Positions 16,346-23,844 of a DNA stretch of 64,000 nucleotides are shown one piece after another (positions within the stretch are counted from its first letter, which is position 1; each line of letters begins with the position of its first letter). Origin of the DNA: an uncultured Duncaniella sp. Its GTDB lineage: Bacteria; Bacteroidota; Bacteroidia; Bacteroidales; Muribaculaceae. The DNA is taken from positions 1 through 64,000 of the forward strand of contig NZ_CAJTMT010000016.1 in NCBI RefSeq assembly GCF_910577345.1. The letters are read 5' to 3'. Under the pieces are notes generated by a model that worked only from the letters and a program-made list of their open reading frames with translations, had not been told where the DNA came from and searched no databases. The translations under genes and the position numbers were made by a program.

Positions 16346-16846
16346 ATGAACCGCAACGAGTTTGAAAGCATGGCTATCCCACTGAGGAAGCGCATTGTCA
16401 GCATGGTCATAGGGATGTCGGCCGAAGCCGACCCCTCGCTTGCCGACGATGTCGCTCAGGACACCCTTCTCAAACTGTGGACAATCCGCGACAGGCTTGA
16501 TGAATACCGCAGTGTAGAGTCGCTTGCAATCGTCATAGCCCGCAACCGTGCCATTGACATTCTGCGCGACTCGTCCGGTCTGACGGTCGGCCTCGATGCC
16601 GTCGGTGAGCAAGCCATCACCCCTTCCGTCGAGGAAGCCATCATCAGGGCAGAGCATACTGAGGGAGTCATGGAGATAATCGCCTCGCTCCCCTCGGTCC
16701 AGCAAAACGTCATCCGGATGCGCCACATTGAAGGTCTGGAAATCGAGGAGATAGCGCGCATCACCGGTTCCACCCCGGGCTCCATCCGAGTGGCGCTTTC
16801 AAGAGCCAGACAGAACATAAAGGAAATTTTCATGCAGCAGCAATGA
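16346..16846 (+). CDS. ECF-type RNA polymerase sigma factor
   Basis: The 166-residue protein has region 2 (about residues 10-75; SLADDVAQDTLLKLWTIRDRLDEYRSVESLAIVIARNRAIDILR) and region 4 (about 105-160; IASLPSVQQNVIRMRHIEGLEIEEIARITGSTPGSIRVALSRARQNIKE) and nothing else, as for extracytoplasmic-function sigma factors. It ends in an ATGATG overlap with the next gene, a likely membrane anti-sigma factor, so the two form a regulator pair. Confidence 0.92.
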   Translation: MNRNEFESMAIPLRKRIVSMVIGMSAEADPSLADDVAQDTLLKLWTIRDRLDEYRSVESLAIVIARNRAIDILRDSSGLTVGLDAVGEQAITPSVEEAIIRAEHTEGVMEIIASLPSVQQNVIRMRHIEGLEIEEIARITGSTPGSIRVALSRARQNIKEIFMQQQ

Positions 16847-17445
16847 TGAATCATATAGACAGTTCAAATATCAATCAGACAATCGAACGCTTCATGGCGG
16901 GCGAGACCTCGATCGAGGAGGAGAAGGCACTCTATGCCTTCTTTGCCCGACCCGGTTTGCCGAAGGAGCTTGAAGCTTACCGCCCCATGTTCGGGTGGTA
17001 TGCCTCGCTCGGAACGGTGACCGATGGCAACTCCGGCGAAGTCCACGTCGAAGCGTCGGAAGAAGCACACACCGACACACTCCTCCCTAAACACAGCAAA
17101 AAAGCTCTCATTCTCCCTCTCCGTCCCTTGCAATGGCTCGGCATCGCAGCCATGCTTGCTCTGGTCTTCACCCTCGGGTTCTACTACCGCACGTCAAGCT
17201 CCATTCCTGAGGAATATCTCAGCTATGAAGGCAGCTATATCATCCGCAACGGTAAAAAGATTACCGATTTGCGTGTGGTGGTGCCAGAAATCCTAAGGAC
17301 AGAGGGCATAGTCAACGAACGCATCGATGCCCTCAACCTCAGTCTTGAGGAAGCTGAGGATGCCTTTAACCGGGCAGTATTCGAGTCCTATGATACCTCA
17401 GACCCGACTGTGAGAGAGGTGATTCTTGCCGCTCTTGATGATTGA
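16843..17445 (+). CDS. Probable membrane-anchored anti-sigma factor
   Basis: The 200-residue protein has an N-terminal helical segment typical of anti-sigma domains (TIERFMAGETSIEEEKALYAFFARPGLP), one transmembrane helix near residues 100-118 (WLGIAAMLALVFTLGFYY) and a C-terminal outer part of about 80 residues. It overlaps the sigma gene by 4 nt. Holding the ECF factor at the membrane until an envelope signal arrives is the expected role; this is inference from layout and topology. Confidence 0.75.
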   Translation: MMNHIDSSNINQTIERFMAGETSIEEEKALYAFFARPGLPKELEAYRPMFGWYASLGTVTDGNSGEVHVEASEEAHTDTLLPKHSKKALILPLRPLQWLGIAAMLALVFTLGFYYRTSSSIPEEYLSYEGSYIIRNGKKITDLRVVVPEILRTEGIVNERIDALNLSLEEAEDAFNRAVFESYDTSDPTVREVILAALDD

Positions 17446-17559
17446 TTCTCCTCTCTCCTGCGACAATCCACGGAAATTCTCCTCTCTCACTTTAATTTCT
17501 CCGTTTTTACAGATAACATTTATCATCCATCCAACAATATAAAGATAACGCCTCACACC

Positions 17560-18459
17560 ATGAAGTTTATCCGTCTGATAGCCCTCTCCTTTATCCTGTG
17601 CTCGAATCTCGGTCTTTCTGCGCAGCAGTCGATTGAATCGGCAATGAAGGCTCTTGAAAATTCAAAGAGCGTCACGAACGAGGTCTACAACGAGCGTCGG
17701 AACCCGACGACAAAGGCCGTCGTAAGTTCCAACCGTCTCTATGAATTCTCTGACGACAAAATTGCCAACAAGCTGATTGATGCCATCCGAAAAGAGCGTG
17801 GCAATGCCGCCTCGTTTCAGATGAACAGCCGTAATCCGAAAGCGGCCTACAATATAACCTTTGAGAAGAAAGATGGCTCGGCCTACTCTAAATACACCCT
17901 CGTGCAGCAGGGCGACGGCATGTGGGTCTTCTCGGTAATCAAATCCACAGCCAAGACATCTTCTTCCAAAAAGAAAAACAAGGATCACAGCCAATACCAT
18001 GAGGTACCCGGTGTGCAGTCGACCTACAGCATATATAACAAAGGATATAATCTTGCCGTGTATGACGAGAAAGGCATTCCTCCCGAATGGGCCTGTATCG
18101 GTGCAGGAACAATTCATGATTCCAATGGCAACCCTATTGTCATTGAGACGTGTGACAACGATATGGCAGTTAGCAGTCCAAGGTCATATAATTGTATGAC
18201 CGTTTTCAATGAGACTGATGAGGCAGCTGCCCGCGCCCGAGAGCAAGCAGCTTACGCTCGTGAACAGGCTGCATACGCCCGTCAGCAGGCCGCCTACGCC
18301 CGCGAACAAGCTGCCTGCGCCCGTCGGCAAGCTATAGAAGCTCGTCAGAAAGCAATAAAGGCTGAGAAAAAGGCTGCGGAAGCCCATAAAAAAGCCTTGA
18401 AGCAGTCACGTTCCAGGAACGTCACCACAGGCGGTAATTACTATGTAAGCTATAATTAA
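17560..18459 (+). CDS. Secreted protein with heptad repeat tail (DUF5024-like)
   Basis: The 299-residue protein has a signal peptide (about 1-21) and an N-terminal domain (SIESAMKALENSKSVTNEVYNERRNPTTK) resembling the DUF5024 family of Bacteroidales; that family call is tentative. Near residues 225-275 there is a run of seven-residue units of type AYAREQA (about five copies, 21-bp repeats in DNA), followed by a Lys/Ala-rich stretch, predicted to form a long helix or coiled coil. It lies 114 nt after the sigma/anti-sigma pair and may be its target. A hairpin terminator follows. Confidence 0.65.
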   Translation: MKFIRLIALSFILCSNLGLSAQQSIESAMKALENSKSVTNEVYNERRNPTTKAVVSSNRLYEFSDDKIANKLIDAIRKERGNAASFQMNSRNPKAAYNITFEKKDGSAYSKYTLVQQGDGMWVFSVIKSTAKTSSSKKKNKDHSQYHEVPGVQSTYSIYNKGYNLAVYDEKGIPPEWACIGAGTIHDSNGNPIVIETCDNDMAVSSPRSYNCMTVFNETDEAAARAREQAAYAREQAAYARQQAAYAREQAACARRQAIEARQKAIKAEKKAAEAHKKALKQSRSRNVTTGGNYYVSYN

Positions 18460-18517
18460 ATTCACATATATTGGAAAAAGCGATTCCGTCCGTCTATAAT
18501 AGTGATAAAAAAGGTGA

Positions 18518-18562
18518 TGAGCCGGGTATTCGGGTGAATATCCGGCTCATTGATGCTTTTTC
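18518..18562 (+). terminator. Terminator after the heptad-repeat gene
   Basis: Fifteen near-perfect base pairs (TGAGCCGGGTATTC / GAATATCCGGCTCA, 18518-18549) are followed by TTGATGCTTTTT. Confidence 0.7.
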
Positions 18563-18583
18563 CCGCTGAGGCTGTATCCTTTC

Positions 18584-18616
18584 GACTAAATTTTGACACG
18601 CTGACGTCAGGATTTA
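18584..18616 (+). repeat. 33-bp direct repeat, left copy
   Basis: The sequence GACTAAATTTTGACACGCTG then ACGTCAGGATTTA matches 19643-19675 at 28 of 33 positions. It contains the perfect palindrome CTGACGTCAG. The pair brackets the Abi-like gene and a small frame. Confidence 0.6.
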
Positions 18617-18640
18617 GAGCAGAGATGTCTGAAAAAACAT

Positions 18641-18718
18641 TATCTTTGTGAATGTAAAAAAACTAAACCCGATAGCTTGACGTGTCAGGGGCTATCGGGA
18701 ATCAACACTGCAAAGATA
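18641..18718. promoter_or_regulatory. Convergent -7 boxes around a hairpin upstream of the Abi-like gene
   Basis: TATCTTTG at 18641-18648 (plus) and its exact reverse complement CAAAGATA at 18711-18718 flank a perfect 9-bp hairpin CCCGATAGC / GCTATCGGG (18668-18699). The plus box can drive the Abi-like gene with a hairpin in its leader; the minus box would give an antisense leader transcript. No good -33 box is seen for either. Confidence 0.45.
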
Positions 18719-18729
18719 GTGAGATTTTT

Positions 18730-19470
18730 ATGTATAAACAAATTTGGCACGTAAAAAAATCGCAAAAGCGGATGAAATATTCTGAATTTCAACAGATATT
18801 GTCGGGTGAACGGCTCCAACGCTATCTTTTGGCGTGTGACAACAATACACGGAAGACGATGACCCTTTACAGGTTGAATCTTAATCTGTCGCAAGAGGTG
18901 TTCACCCTTCTGAGTTGCTTTGAGGTGGCTGTCAGAAATGCGATTGACCGTATTCTGACTGAAAGACTTGGAGAGAATTGGCTGCGCGATGCAGTGCTTG
19001 ATGGAGGAATATTTGATGTGCCCGGTTGTCGTGACAGTGCGAAAATCATAAAGAAAGCATATAACCGACTGATGCGTGACGGTTCCTATTCACATCCAAA
19101 ACTTCTTGCGGAAATGGAGTTTGGAGTGTGGAAATATATGTTTGCCAATCCTCAATACAGGGCTGTCGGACGTACCTTACTTGCAATATTTCCCAATAAG
19201 CCACGTTCATCGGCAGAAGTTCAATATAACAACACATTTATATTCAATGAACTGGATGGCGTAAATATTCTCCGCAACCGAATTGCCCACCATGAGCCGA
19301 TATGTTTTGCACGCCGCCAACCTGAAATCGGAACGTCCTATATACTGAATGCTTATCAGACACTTCACAAACTGTTTATGTGGATGGGGATTGACAGCCA
19401 TTCTCTTTTGTATGGTCTTGATCACGTTCAGCAAGTATGTTCAAAAATCAATCAACTAAGAGGGTGTTAA
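18730..19470 (+). CDS. Abi-like (Abi_2 family) protein
   Basis: The product resembles the Abi_2/AbiD-AbiF family (Pfam PF07751): an N-terminal QQILSGERLQRYLLACDNNTRKTMTLYRLNLNLSQEVF segment, a helical middle, and the hallmark LRNRIAHHEPIC near the C-terminus, the R-x4-6-H motif of HEPN-type RNases. These proteins act in phage abortive infection in Gram-positive hosts; in Bacteroidales the role is unproven. Length is 246 residues from ATG 18730; ATG 18772 is an alternative that begins MKYSEFQQ. It is flanked by 33-bp direct repeats, consistent with insertion of a single cargo gene. Confidence 0.75.
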   Translation: MYKQIWHVKKSQKRMKYSEFQQILSGERLQRYLLACDNNTRKTMTLYRLNLNLSQEVFTLLSCFEVAVRNAIDRILTERLGENWLRDAVLDGGIFDVPGCRDSAKIIKKAYNRLMRDGSYSHPKLLAEMEFGVWKYMFANPQYRAVGRTLLAIFPNKPRSSAEVQYNNTFIFNELDGVNILRNRIAHHEPICFARRQPEIGTSYILNAYQTLHKLFMWMGIDSHSLLYGLDHVQQVCSKINQLRGC

Positions 19471-19484
19471 AATACTTTCTGACT

Positions 19485-19643
19485 ATGACTGTAGGAGAAG
19501 GTATTTTCAATATCTCTCACCGTGATACAATGGAATTTTCGTTGCACCATAAAAGCGATGAAGAGCTCGTACTATATGAATATACAATGGGCGGCGATGG
19601 CGGGTATATGACAATGTTTGACTCCATTCTTGATTTTCCATAG
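19485..19643 (+). CDS. Small protein of unknown function, possibly a gene remnant
   Basis: A 52-codon frame (ATG 19485) ends MTMFDSILDFP just where the second direct repeat begins. It starts 15 nt after the Abi-like stop. The composition is that of a real protein (GEGIFNISHRDTMEFSLHH), but it has no family I recognise. It could be a fragment carried with the Abi-like gene. Confidence 0.35.
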   Translation: MTVGEGIFNISHRDTMEFSLHHKSDEELVLYEYTMGGDGGYMTMFDSILDFP

Positions 19644-19675
19644 ACTTGATTTTGACGCGCAGATGTCAGGATTTA
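19643..19675 (+). repeat. 33-bp direct repeat, right copy
   Basis: GACTTGATTTTGACGCGCAG then ATGTCAGGATTTA pairs with 18584-18616. Distance between the copies is 1059 bp. Confidence 0.6.
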
Positions 19676-19700
19676 TATCTGTTGCGGTCTGTAAGAAATA

Positions 19701-19737
19701 CAAAAAGCCTGTCAGGTTTGAAGTGACAGGCTTTTTG
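19701..19737. terminator. Bidirectional terminator before DUF3127
   Basis: A perfect 14-bp stem, CAAAAAGCCTGTCA / TGACAGGCTTTTTG, has A and T tracts on both sides. It ends the minus-strand DUF3127 gene (8 nt after its stop) and can also stop plus-strand readthrough. Confidence 0.85.
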
Positions 19738-19744
19738 TGGTTTC

Positions 19745-20167
19745 TTAGAAGGGGAGGTCATCGGTAGCCGACGGTGTAAGGTCGGGCATCGGAGGAGCGG
19801 GAGCGGCTGCAGGAGCGGCATAGCCCTGAGGCATGTTCTGCGCAGGTCCGTAGGCTGCAGGTGCGCCGTATGCTGCGGGCTGGGGCGCTGCCATACCGGC
19901 ATTGGGATCTTCAGCTTTCCATGCGCGGACTTCCACATACCAACGACCGTTGTACTCACGGCTGTCAATGTCGAAGCTGATTTTCACGACCTGACCTACC
20001 TGAAGAGGATACTGGTCAACGCGGTCACCGAAGAAGTTGAAGAAGACCTTGCGGGGATATGTTTCCTGAGTCTCAAGTACATATTCACGCTTTTTCCAAG
20101 CGTTTCCCTTCTGGGAAGTGCCCCCCACTTCCGGGAGTGCTACAATGATTTTTCCTGTTATTTCCAT
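19745..20167 (-). CDS. DUF3127 family protein with SSB-like acidic tail
   Basis: The 140-residue protein has the DUF3127 core at residues 1-85 (MEITGKIIVALPEVGGTS, KKREYVLETQETYPRKVFFNFFGDRVD, VKISFDIDSREYNGRWYVEVRAWK), a pattern like a single OB-fold. An Ala/Pro/Gly-rich linker (about 90-130) leads to the end TDDLPF, very like the C-terminal DDDIPF that bacterial SSB uses to bind partner proteins. A role in DNA metabolism is inferred. It is divergent from a LexA-like regulator; a possible minus -7 box (TACTTTTG) lies at 20289-20282. Confidence 0.8.
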   Translation of the reverse strand: MEITGKIIVALPEVGGTSQKGNAWKKREYVLETQETYPRKVFFNFFGDRVDQYPLQVGQVVKISFDIDSREYNGRWYVEVRAWKAEDPNAGMAAPQPAAYGAPAAYGPAQNMPQGYAAPAAAPAPPMPDLTPSATDDLPF

Positions 20168-20374
20168 GTGTGGATATTGTGTTTTTGATTATTCTGAATT
20201 TCGCCTCTCCTGACAAATCCGGACAGCATTTCCGGTCAGAACCCGATTTTTCAATCGTTTCTGAAAATCAGAGGCTGACTACAAAAGTAATCAAAAATCC
20301 CCGACTCTCCAACAAAAATCCCCTGCCAGTTTTCAACATTCTTATTAACAATAGAAAGATTTCGACAAACCACT

Positions 20375-20406
20375 CTTGATAAATCCACCATATATTCGTA
20401 TATTTG
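20375..20406 (+). promoter_or_regulatory. Promoter of the LexA-like regulator
   Basis: CTTG at 20375-20378 and TATATTTG at 20399-20406 are 20 bp apart. The predicted start near 20411 places the ATG at 20448 after a short leader and rules out the longer frame from 20376. Confidence 0.55.
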
Positions 20407-20447
20407 TTGGTGTTAAACCAATCCGGTTGACTTTTAATCAAAGCATC

Positions 20448-21140
20448 ATGAACACTATCTCTCCTCATACCGAGGCCATTATTGGCCGTGTGCGCTATCT
20501 GATGGAGCTGCGGAGGCTTTCGCAACGTCAGCTTGCCATCTTGCTCCGCATCGATACATCCAATCTTTCCAAAGTTCTCAACGGCAAACTCCCATTCTCA
20601 GAGGGACTTGTCAACCGCATCGTAGCCGACCTCGGAGTCTCGAAAACGTGGTTGCGCGACGGCGAGGGATTGCCCTTCGACAAGACGTTGATAGCTAAGG
20701 AAATTCATTCAGACGCGGCAATGCCACGGCTTCAAGGCCAGCAGGGTATACCTGTCTATGATCTTGATGTGACGGCCGGATGCCGCAGTCTCGATGACCT
20801 TTTCGGCGAGATACGTCCGGTCGGGGCAATCGACATTCCCGGCATACCCCAGAATTCCAATATTGTGAAAGTCAGGGGAGACAGCATGTCGCCACGCATC
20901 ATCAACGGTGGTTATGTGGCCATACGTCCCATCCGGGACATGCGAAATATTTTCTGGGGTCAAATCTATGTGGTGGAATTGCCGGAGTTCCGCATGGTTA
21001 AATATCTGCGCCGTCATGCCGATCCCGGAATGGTAATCCTCCACAGCGACAATCCGGACTACGATGACATGGACGTGCTGCGCTCTGACATCCGTTCGCT
21101 CCACGTCGTGGAGGCGATTCTGAACTATGAAATCATTTGA
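20448..21140 (+). CDS. LexA/CI-like transcriptional repressor (HTH + S24 peptidase)
   Basis: The 230-residue protein has an N-terminal helix-turn-helix (about 11-68; LSQRQLAILLRIDTSNLSKVLNGK) and a C-terminal S24 domain. The self-cleavage Ala110-Gly111, the nucleophile Ser146 in RGDSMSPR and the general base Lys185 in FRMVKYL are all present and spaced as in LexA and phage CI. It should therefore be removed by RecA-stimulated autocleavage. The divergently encoded DUF3127 protein, with its SSB-like tail, is the likeliest nearby target. No phage genes are near, so it is better seen as an SOS-type regulator than as a prophage repressor. Confidence 0.85.
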   Translation: MNTISPHTEAIIGRVRYLMELRRLSQRQLAILLRIDTSNLSKVLNGKLPFSEGLVNRIVADLGVSKTWLRDGEGLPFDKTLIAKEIHSDAAMPRLQGQQGIPVYDLDVTAGCRSLDDLFGEIRPVGAIDIPGIPQNSNIVKVRGDSMSPRIINGGYVAIRPIRDMRNIFWGQIYVVELPEFRMVKYLRRHADPGMVILHSDNPDYDDMDVLRSDIRSLHVVEAILNYEII

Positions 21141-21690
21141 TGGCCGTCGCCACGCAGATTGTTTCACCCGTATCGCTTGAGTGATAGGATAGGGCATATC
21201 TGTTTTCCCGTGCATCGGCCCGGCTGAAATCAGCGCTCACTTCTATCTCCGTCAGTCCGAGTCCGGGTGTGCGGGCGGCTTTGTAGACAGCCTCTTTTGC
21301 CGTCCAGCATTTCACAAGGAAATCCATCCCCGCATCCGCATCTTTTATCCGGTCTTTTCTTTGACTCTCATCCGCAGTCAGAAATTTTGATTCCACCCTT
21401 TCGAGCTGAGGACGTGCAGATTCAATGTCTGCCCCGATTCTACAGCCGGTTTTCCCGACTGCAAGCAGAAATGTGGATGAGGAATGTGAAATGGAGATGG
21501 GGATGTCTTCACGTCCGACAATGAAGGGTGCTCCATCGGCATGATGGCCTTTCATGGCCTTCTTTCCGAACACGGTTGAGAGCAGCCGCCGGCTCGCCGT
21601 CTGTTCGCGCTCGCTCCGTGAATCATTCCCTGTAGCCGTGATGGGTGTGAGATAGACCATATAGCTCACTCTCTCGATTATTTCTGTCAT
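21133..21690 (-). CDS. 4'-phosphopantetheinyl transferase (Sfp/HetI type)
   Basis: The 185-residue enzyme transfers phosphopantetheine from CoA to a carrier-protein serine. Its two signature motifs are present: IGADIE (about residue 85) and FLVKCWTAKEAVYKA (about 123-137), holding the Mg2+-binding acidic residues and the catalytic Lys. It is the last gene of gldE-gldD-PPTase with a 4-nt overlap to gldD, a conserved Bacteroidetes arrangement. It could activate the acpP product encoded at 57.9 kb. Its 3' end overlaps the convergent LexA-like gene by 8 bp. Confidence 0.9.
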   Translation of the reverse strand: MTEIIERVSYMVYLTPITATGNDSRSEREQTASRRLLSTVFGKKAMKGHHADGAPFIVGREDIPISISHSSSTFLLAVGKTGCRIGADIESARPQLERVESKFLTADESQRKDRIKDADAGMDFLVKCWTAKEAVYKAARTPGLGLTEIEVSADFSRADARENRYALSYHSSDTGETICVATAIK

Positions 21691-22292
21691 TTGACGGTGG
21701 TGATGTGTTTGAGCGCGTGAAGCATATCGCGCCGCACTGTTCTGACTATGGGTGCCACGGAATCAGTGGGTGTTTCGGGTGGAAAATTGAAATACAGTGC
21801 TCCTGAAAGCAGATGGCGTCCGTCGTGGGCAAGAAGTTGGACGGGTGTGGTGAGCGAACTGCGGGTCACTGCAAGCAATCCTTCCCAATCACCATCCGAA
21901 GTCAGTTCAATCAGTTCGGTGACAGCTCCGCCGGTGTTGAGTTCCATGCGTTCGCGTCTGTTTTCAATCGCTTCGGTCAGTTCCTGACGGTCAGTCACCG
22001 GAAGCAGTGTCAGATAAAGTCGGGCGTTGGCAAAAGTAGGGTATGTGACATCAATCCATATTCCTCCATCCTTATTCTGGCTGTCGACATTGGCTGAGGT
22101 ATTGAATGGAATTGCAGTATCGTTGAAGGTCCTGACACTGTATTCCTCCGCAGGAATTTCAATCCTCGGCCATGCCTCAGGTTTGGGGACAGCTTGATTT
22201 CCGTCAGCCGGTCCGGAGCAGCTATATGACATGAGCGCAACCGCGAGGATGGACAATGCCTTGAAAAATGGAAGGGAGGACGCGATGTTCAT
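21687..22292 (-). CDS. gldD: GldD-like gliding/secretion lipoprotein
   Basis: From the ATG at 22292 the product is 201 residues with lipobox MSYSCSG. The body matches GldD: the PKPEAWPRIEIPAEEYSVR opening, the IPFNTSANVD segment, the WIDVTYPTFANARLYLTLLPV core and an RRERM segment. GldD is needed for gliding and type IX secretion in Flavobacterium; in non-gliding Bacteroidales it is kept with gldE. An upstream extension of 42 residues is possible but overlaps the gldE end and lacks a signal peptide. The next gene (PPTase) overlaps by 4 nt. Confidence 0.85.
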   Translation of the reverse strand: MNIASSLPFFKALSILAVALMSYSCSGPADGNQAVPKPEAWPRIEIPAEEYSVRTFNDTAIPFNTSANVDSQNKDGGIWIDVTYPTFANARLYLTLLPVTDRQELTEAIENRRERMELNTGGAVTELIELTSDGDWEGLLAVTRSSLTTPVQLLAHDGRHLLSGALYFNFPPETPTDSVAPIVRTVRRDMLHALKHITTVK

Positions 22293-22309
22293 GGTTGAAG
22301 AATCCTCGA

Positions 22310-23689
22310 TTAGTTTGCGTGGGCCGGTGCCATCTGGTCGGCCTGTACCTCCGGCATAACCTTGACGCGCACGTTGACGATGCGGTGCTGATGGATGGAA
22401 AGGACAAGGAAACGGCAACGTCCGTAGACAATCGACTCCTTCTCCTTCGGGAAGTCACCTTTTATGGCAAGCAGCATACCGGCGAGAGTCTCGCAGTCTT
22501 CCGTCACAGCAGAGTAGTCCTCTTCGTCGAGATCTGTTACGCGGAAAAAGTCATTGAGAAGGGTTTTACCCTCGAAAATATAGGTGTCGTCAGGCAGACG
22601 GCGGTAGGTTTTCTCCTCCACGTCATATTCGTCGTCAATGTCACCGACAATTTCCTCAAGCACATCTTCAAGTGTGACAATACCTTGCGTGCCTCCGAAC
22701 TCGTCGACCACAATTGCAAGATGCACGCGGCGCGAACGGAAGTCTTCAAGAAGGTCGTCGATCATTCTGGATTCAGGGACGTAGTAGGGTTCGCGCATCA
22801 GTTTCTGCCATTCGAAACCCTCTTTGGTCTGTCCGATATAGGGGAGAAGGTCGCGGGAATACAGCACACCTTTGATATTGTCCATCGAATTCTCATAGAC
22901 CGGGAGACGGGCGAAGCCGCTCTCAATCACGACTTTCATCACCTCTGCGAAATCGTCCTCGACATCAATGCCGGTGACATCCACGCGCGGTGTCATCACT
23001 TCCGATGCTGTCGTGTCGCCGAATTTAAGGATGCCTTCGAGCATATCCTTGTTGTCATCGTCGCTCACCTGCGCTATTTCAAGTGCTTGCGAGAGGTCAT
23101 CGGCAGTCACGGCGGTGTTTTCTTTTGTCACCACTTTCTTCACGATGCTGCCGCTTTTTACCAATACTGACGATAGCGGATAGAAAATCTTCACCCCGGC
23201 CTCAAGCATCGGCGCAGCCATCTTCGCCCAAGCCAGATTGTTGGAATTGGCGTAGAGTTTCGGCAGGATTTCACCGAAAAGCAGGATGAGGAAGGTAAGC
23301 AGGACGGTCTGGAGAATGAAACTCCACACTGCGCTCAATCCAGAGAAGACCGGGCCGAGAGCGAAGTTACAGAGCACGACTATGGTGACGTTGACGAGAT
23401 TGTTGATGATGAGGATTGTGGCAAGCAGGCGTTCGGGGACGCGCAACAGCCGCAACACTTTCTCACCCGAGGATGATTCCTCAAGTTCGTCGCACTGCAC
23501 GGGTGTAAGCGAGAAAAAAGAAATTTCACTACCCGACACGAAGCCTGAGATCACAAGTGCAAGCACAGCCAATGCAAGGGCCACAATCTGGGCCGTCGAC
23601 ATGGCGGGGATGCTCAGGAGGGGATTGTTGATGATGTCAAGAAGGAGGTTAGCCACCTGTTCAGTGGCTGGGAAAGGGTCAGAGTCCAA
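22310..23689 (-). CDS. gldE: GldE / CorC-HlyC family membrane protein with CBS domains
   Basis: The 459-residue protein has an N-terminal CNNM/DUF21 membrane domain with four hydrophobic segments (about 35-190), two CBS domains (about 225-345; GDTTASEVMTPRVDVTGI and VVDEFGGTQGIVTLEDVLEEIVGDI) and a C-terminal CorC_HlyC domain (about 360-445). CNNM/CorC proteins handle Mg2+ or Co2+; in Bacteroidetes the version next to gldD is GldE. It is the first gene of gldE-gldD-PPTase. A minus -7 box TATCTTTG lies at 23753-23746, about 60 nt upstream. Confidence 0.88.
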   Translation of the reverse strand: MDSDPFPATEQVANLLLDIINNPLLSIPAMSTAQIVALALAVLALVISGFVSGSEISFFSLTPVQCDELEESSSGEKVLRLLRVPERLLATILIINNLVNVTIVVLCNFALGPVFSGLSAVWSFILQTVLLTFLILLFGEILPKLYANSNNLAWAKMAAPMLEAGVKIFYPLSSVLVKSGSIVKKVVTKENTAVTADDLSQALEIAQVSDDDNKDMLEGILKFGDTTASEVMTPRVDVTGIDVEDDFAEVMKVVIESGFARLPVYENSMDNIKGVLYSRDLLPYIGQTKEGFEWQKLMREPYYVPESRMIDDLLEDFRSRRVHLAIVVDEFGGTQGIVTLEDVLEEIVGDIDDEYDVEEKTYRRLPDDTYIFEGKTLLNDFFRVTDLDEEDYSAVTEDCETLAGMLLAIKGDFPKEKESIVYGRCRFLVLSIHQHRIVNVRVKVMPEVQADQMAPAHAN

Positions 23690-23844
23690 GACTATAAATA
23701 TAAGTTATACAATGTCGTGGGCACATAGCCACGGTTTTATCACTGCAAAGATAGTAAAAATTCACTGATTCAGCGTAGGAAATCCTAAACTTATTGTTGA
23801 TTGTCGTTTCCTAACCTGTCAGACGGCAGCCTTCTGCATCGGAA

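Noticed and set aside
17560..18459. Frameshift or fusion in the heptad-repeat gene
   Set aside because: The frame is continuous, and the repeat region is in phase with 21-bp units; no sign of damage.
20448..21140. The S24-type repressor as evidence of a prophage
   Set aside because: No integrase, structural or replication phage genes are nearby; neighbours are conserved chromosomal genes.
22268..23170. A 300-codon plus-strand frame opposite gldE
   Set aside because: It covers conserved CBS/CorC domains on the other strand and has no recognisable fold.
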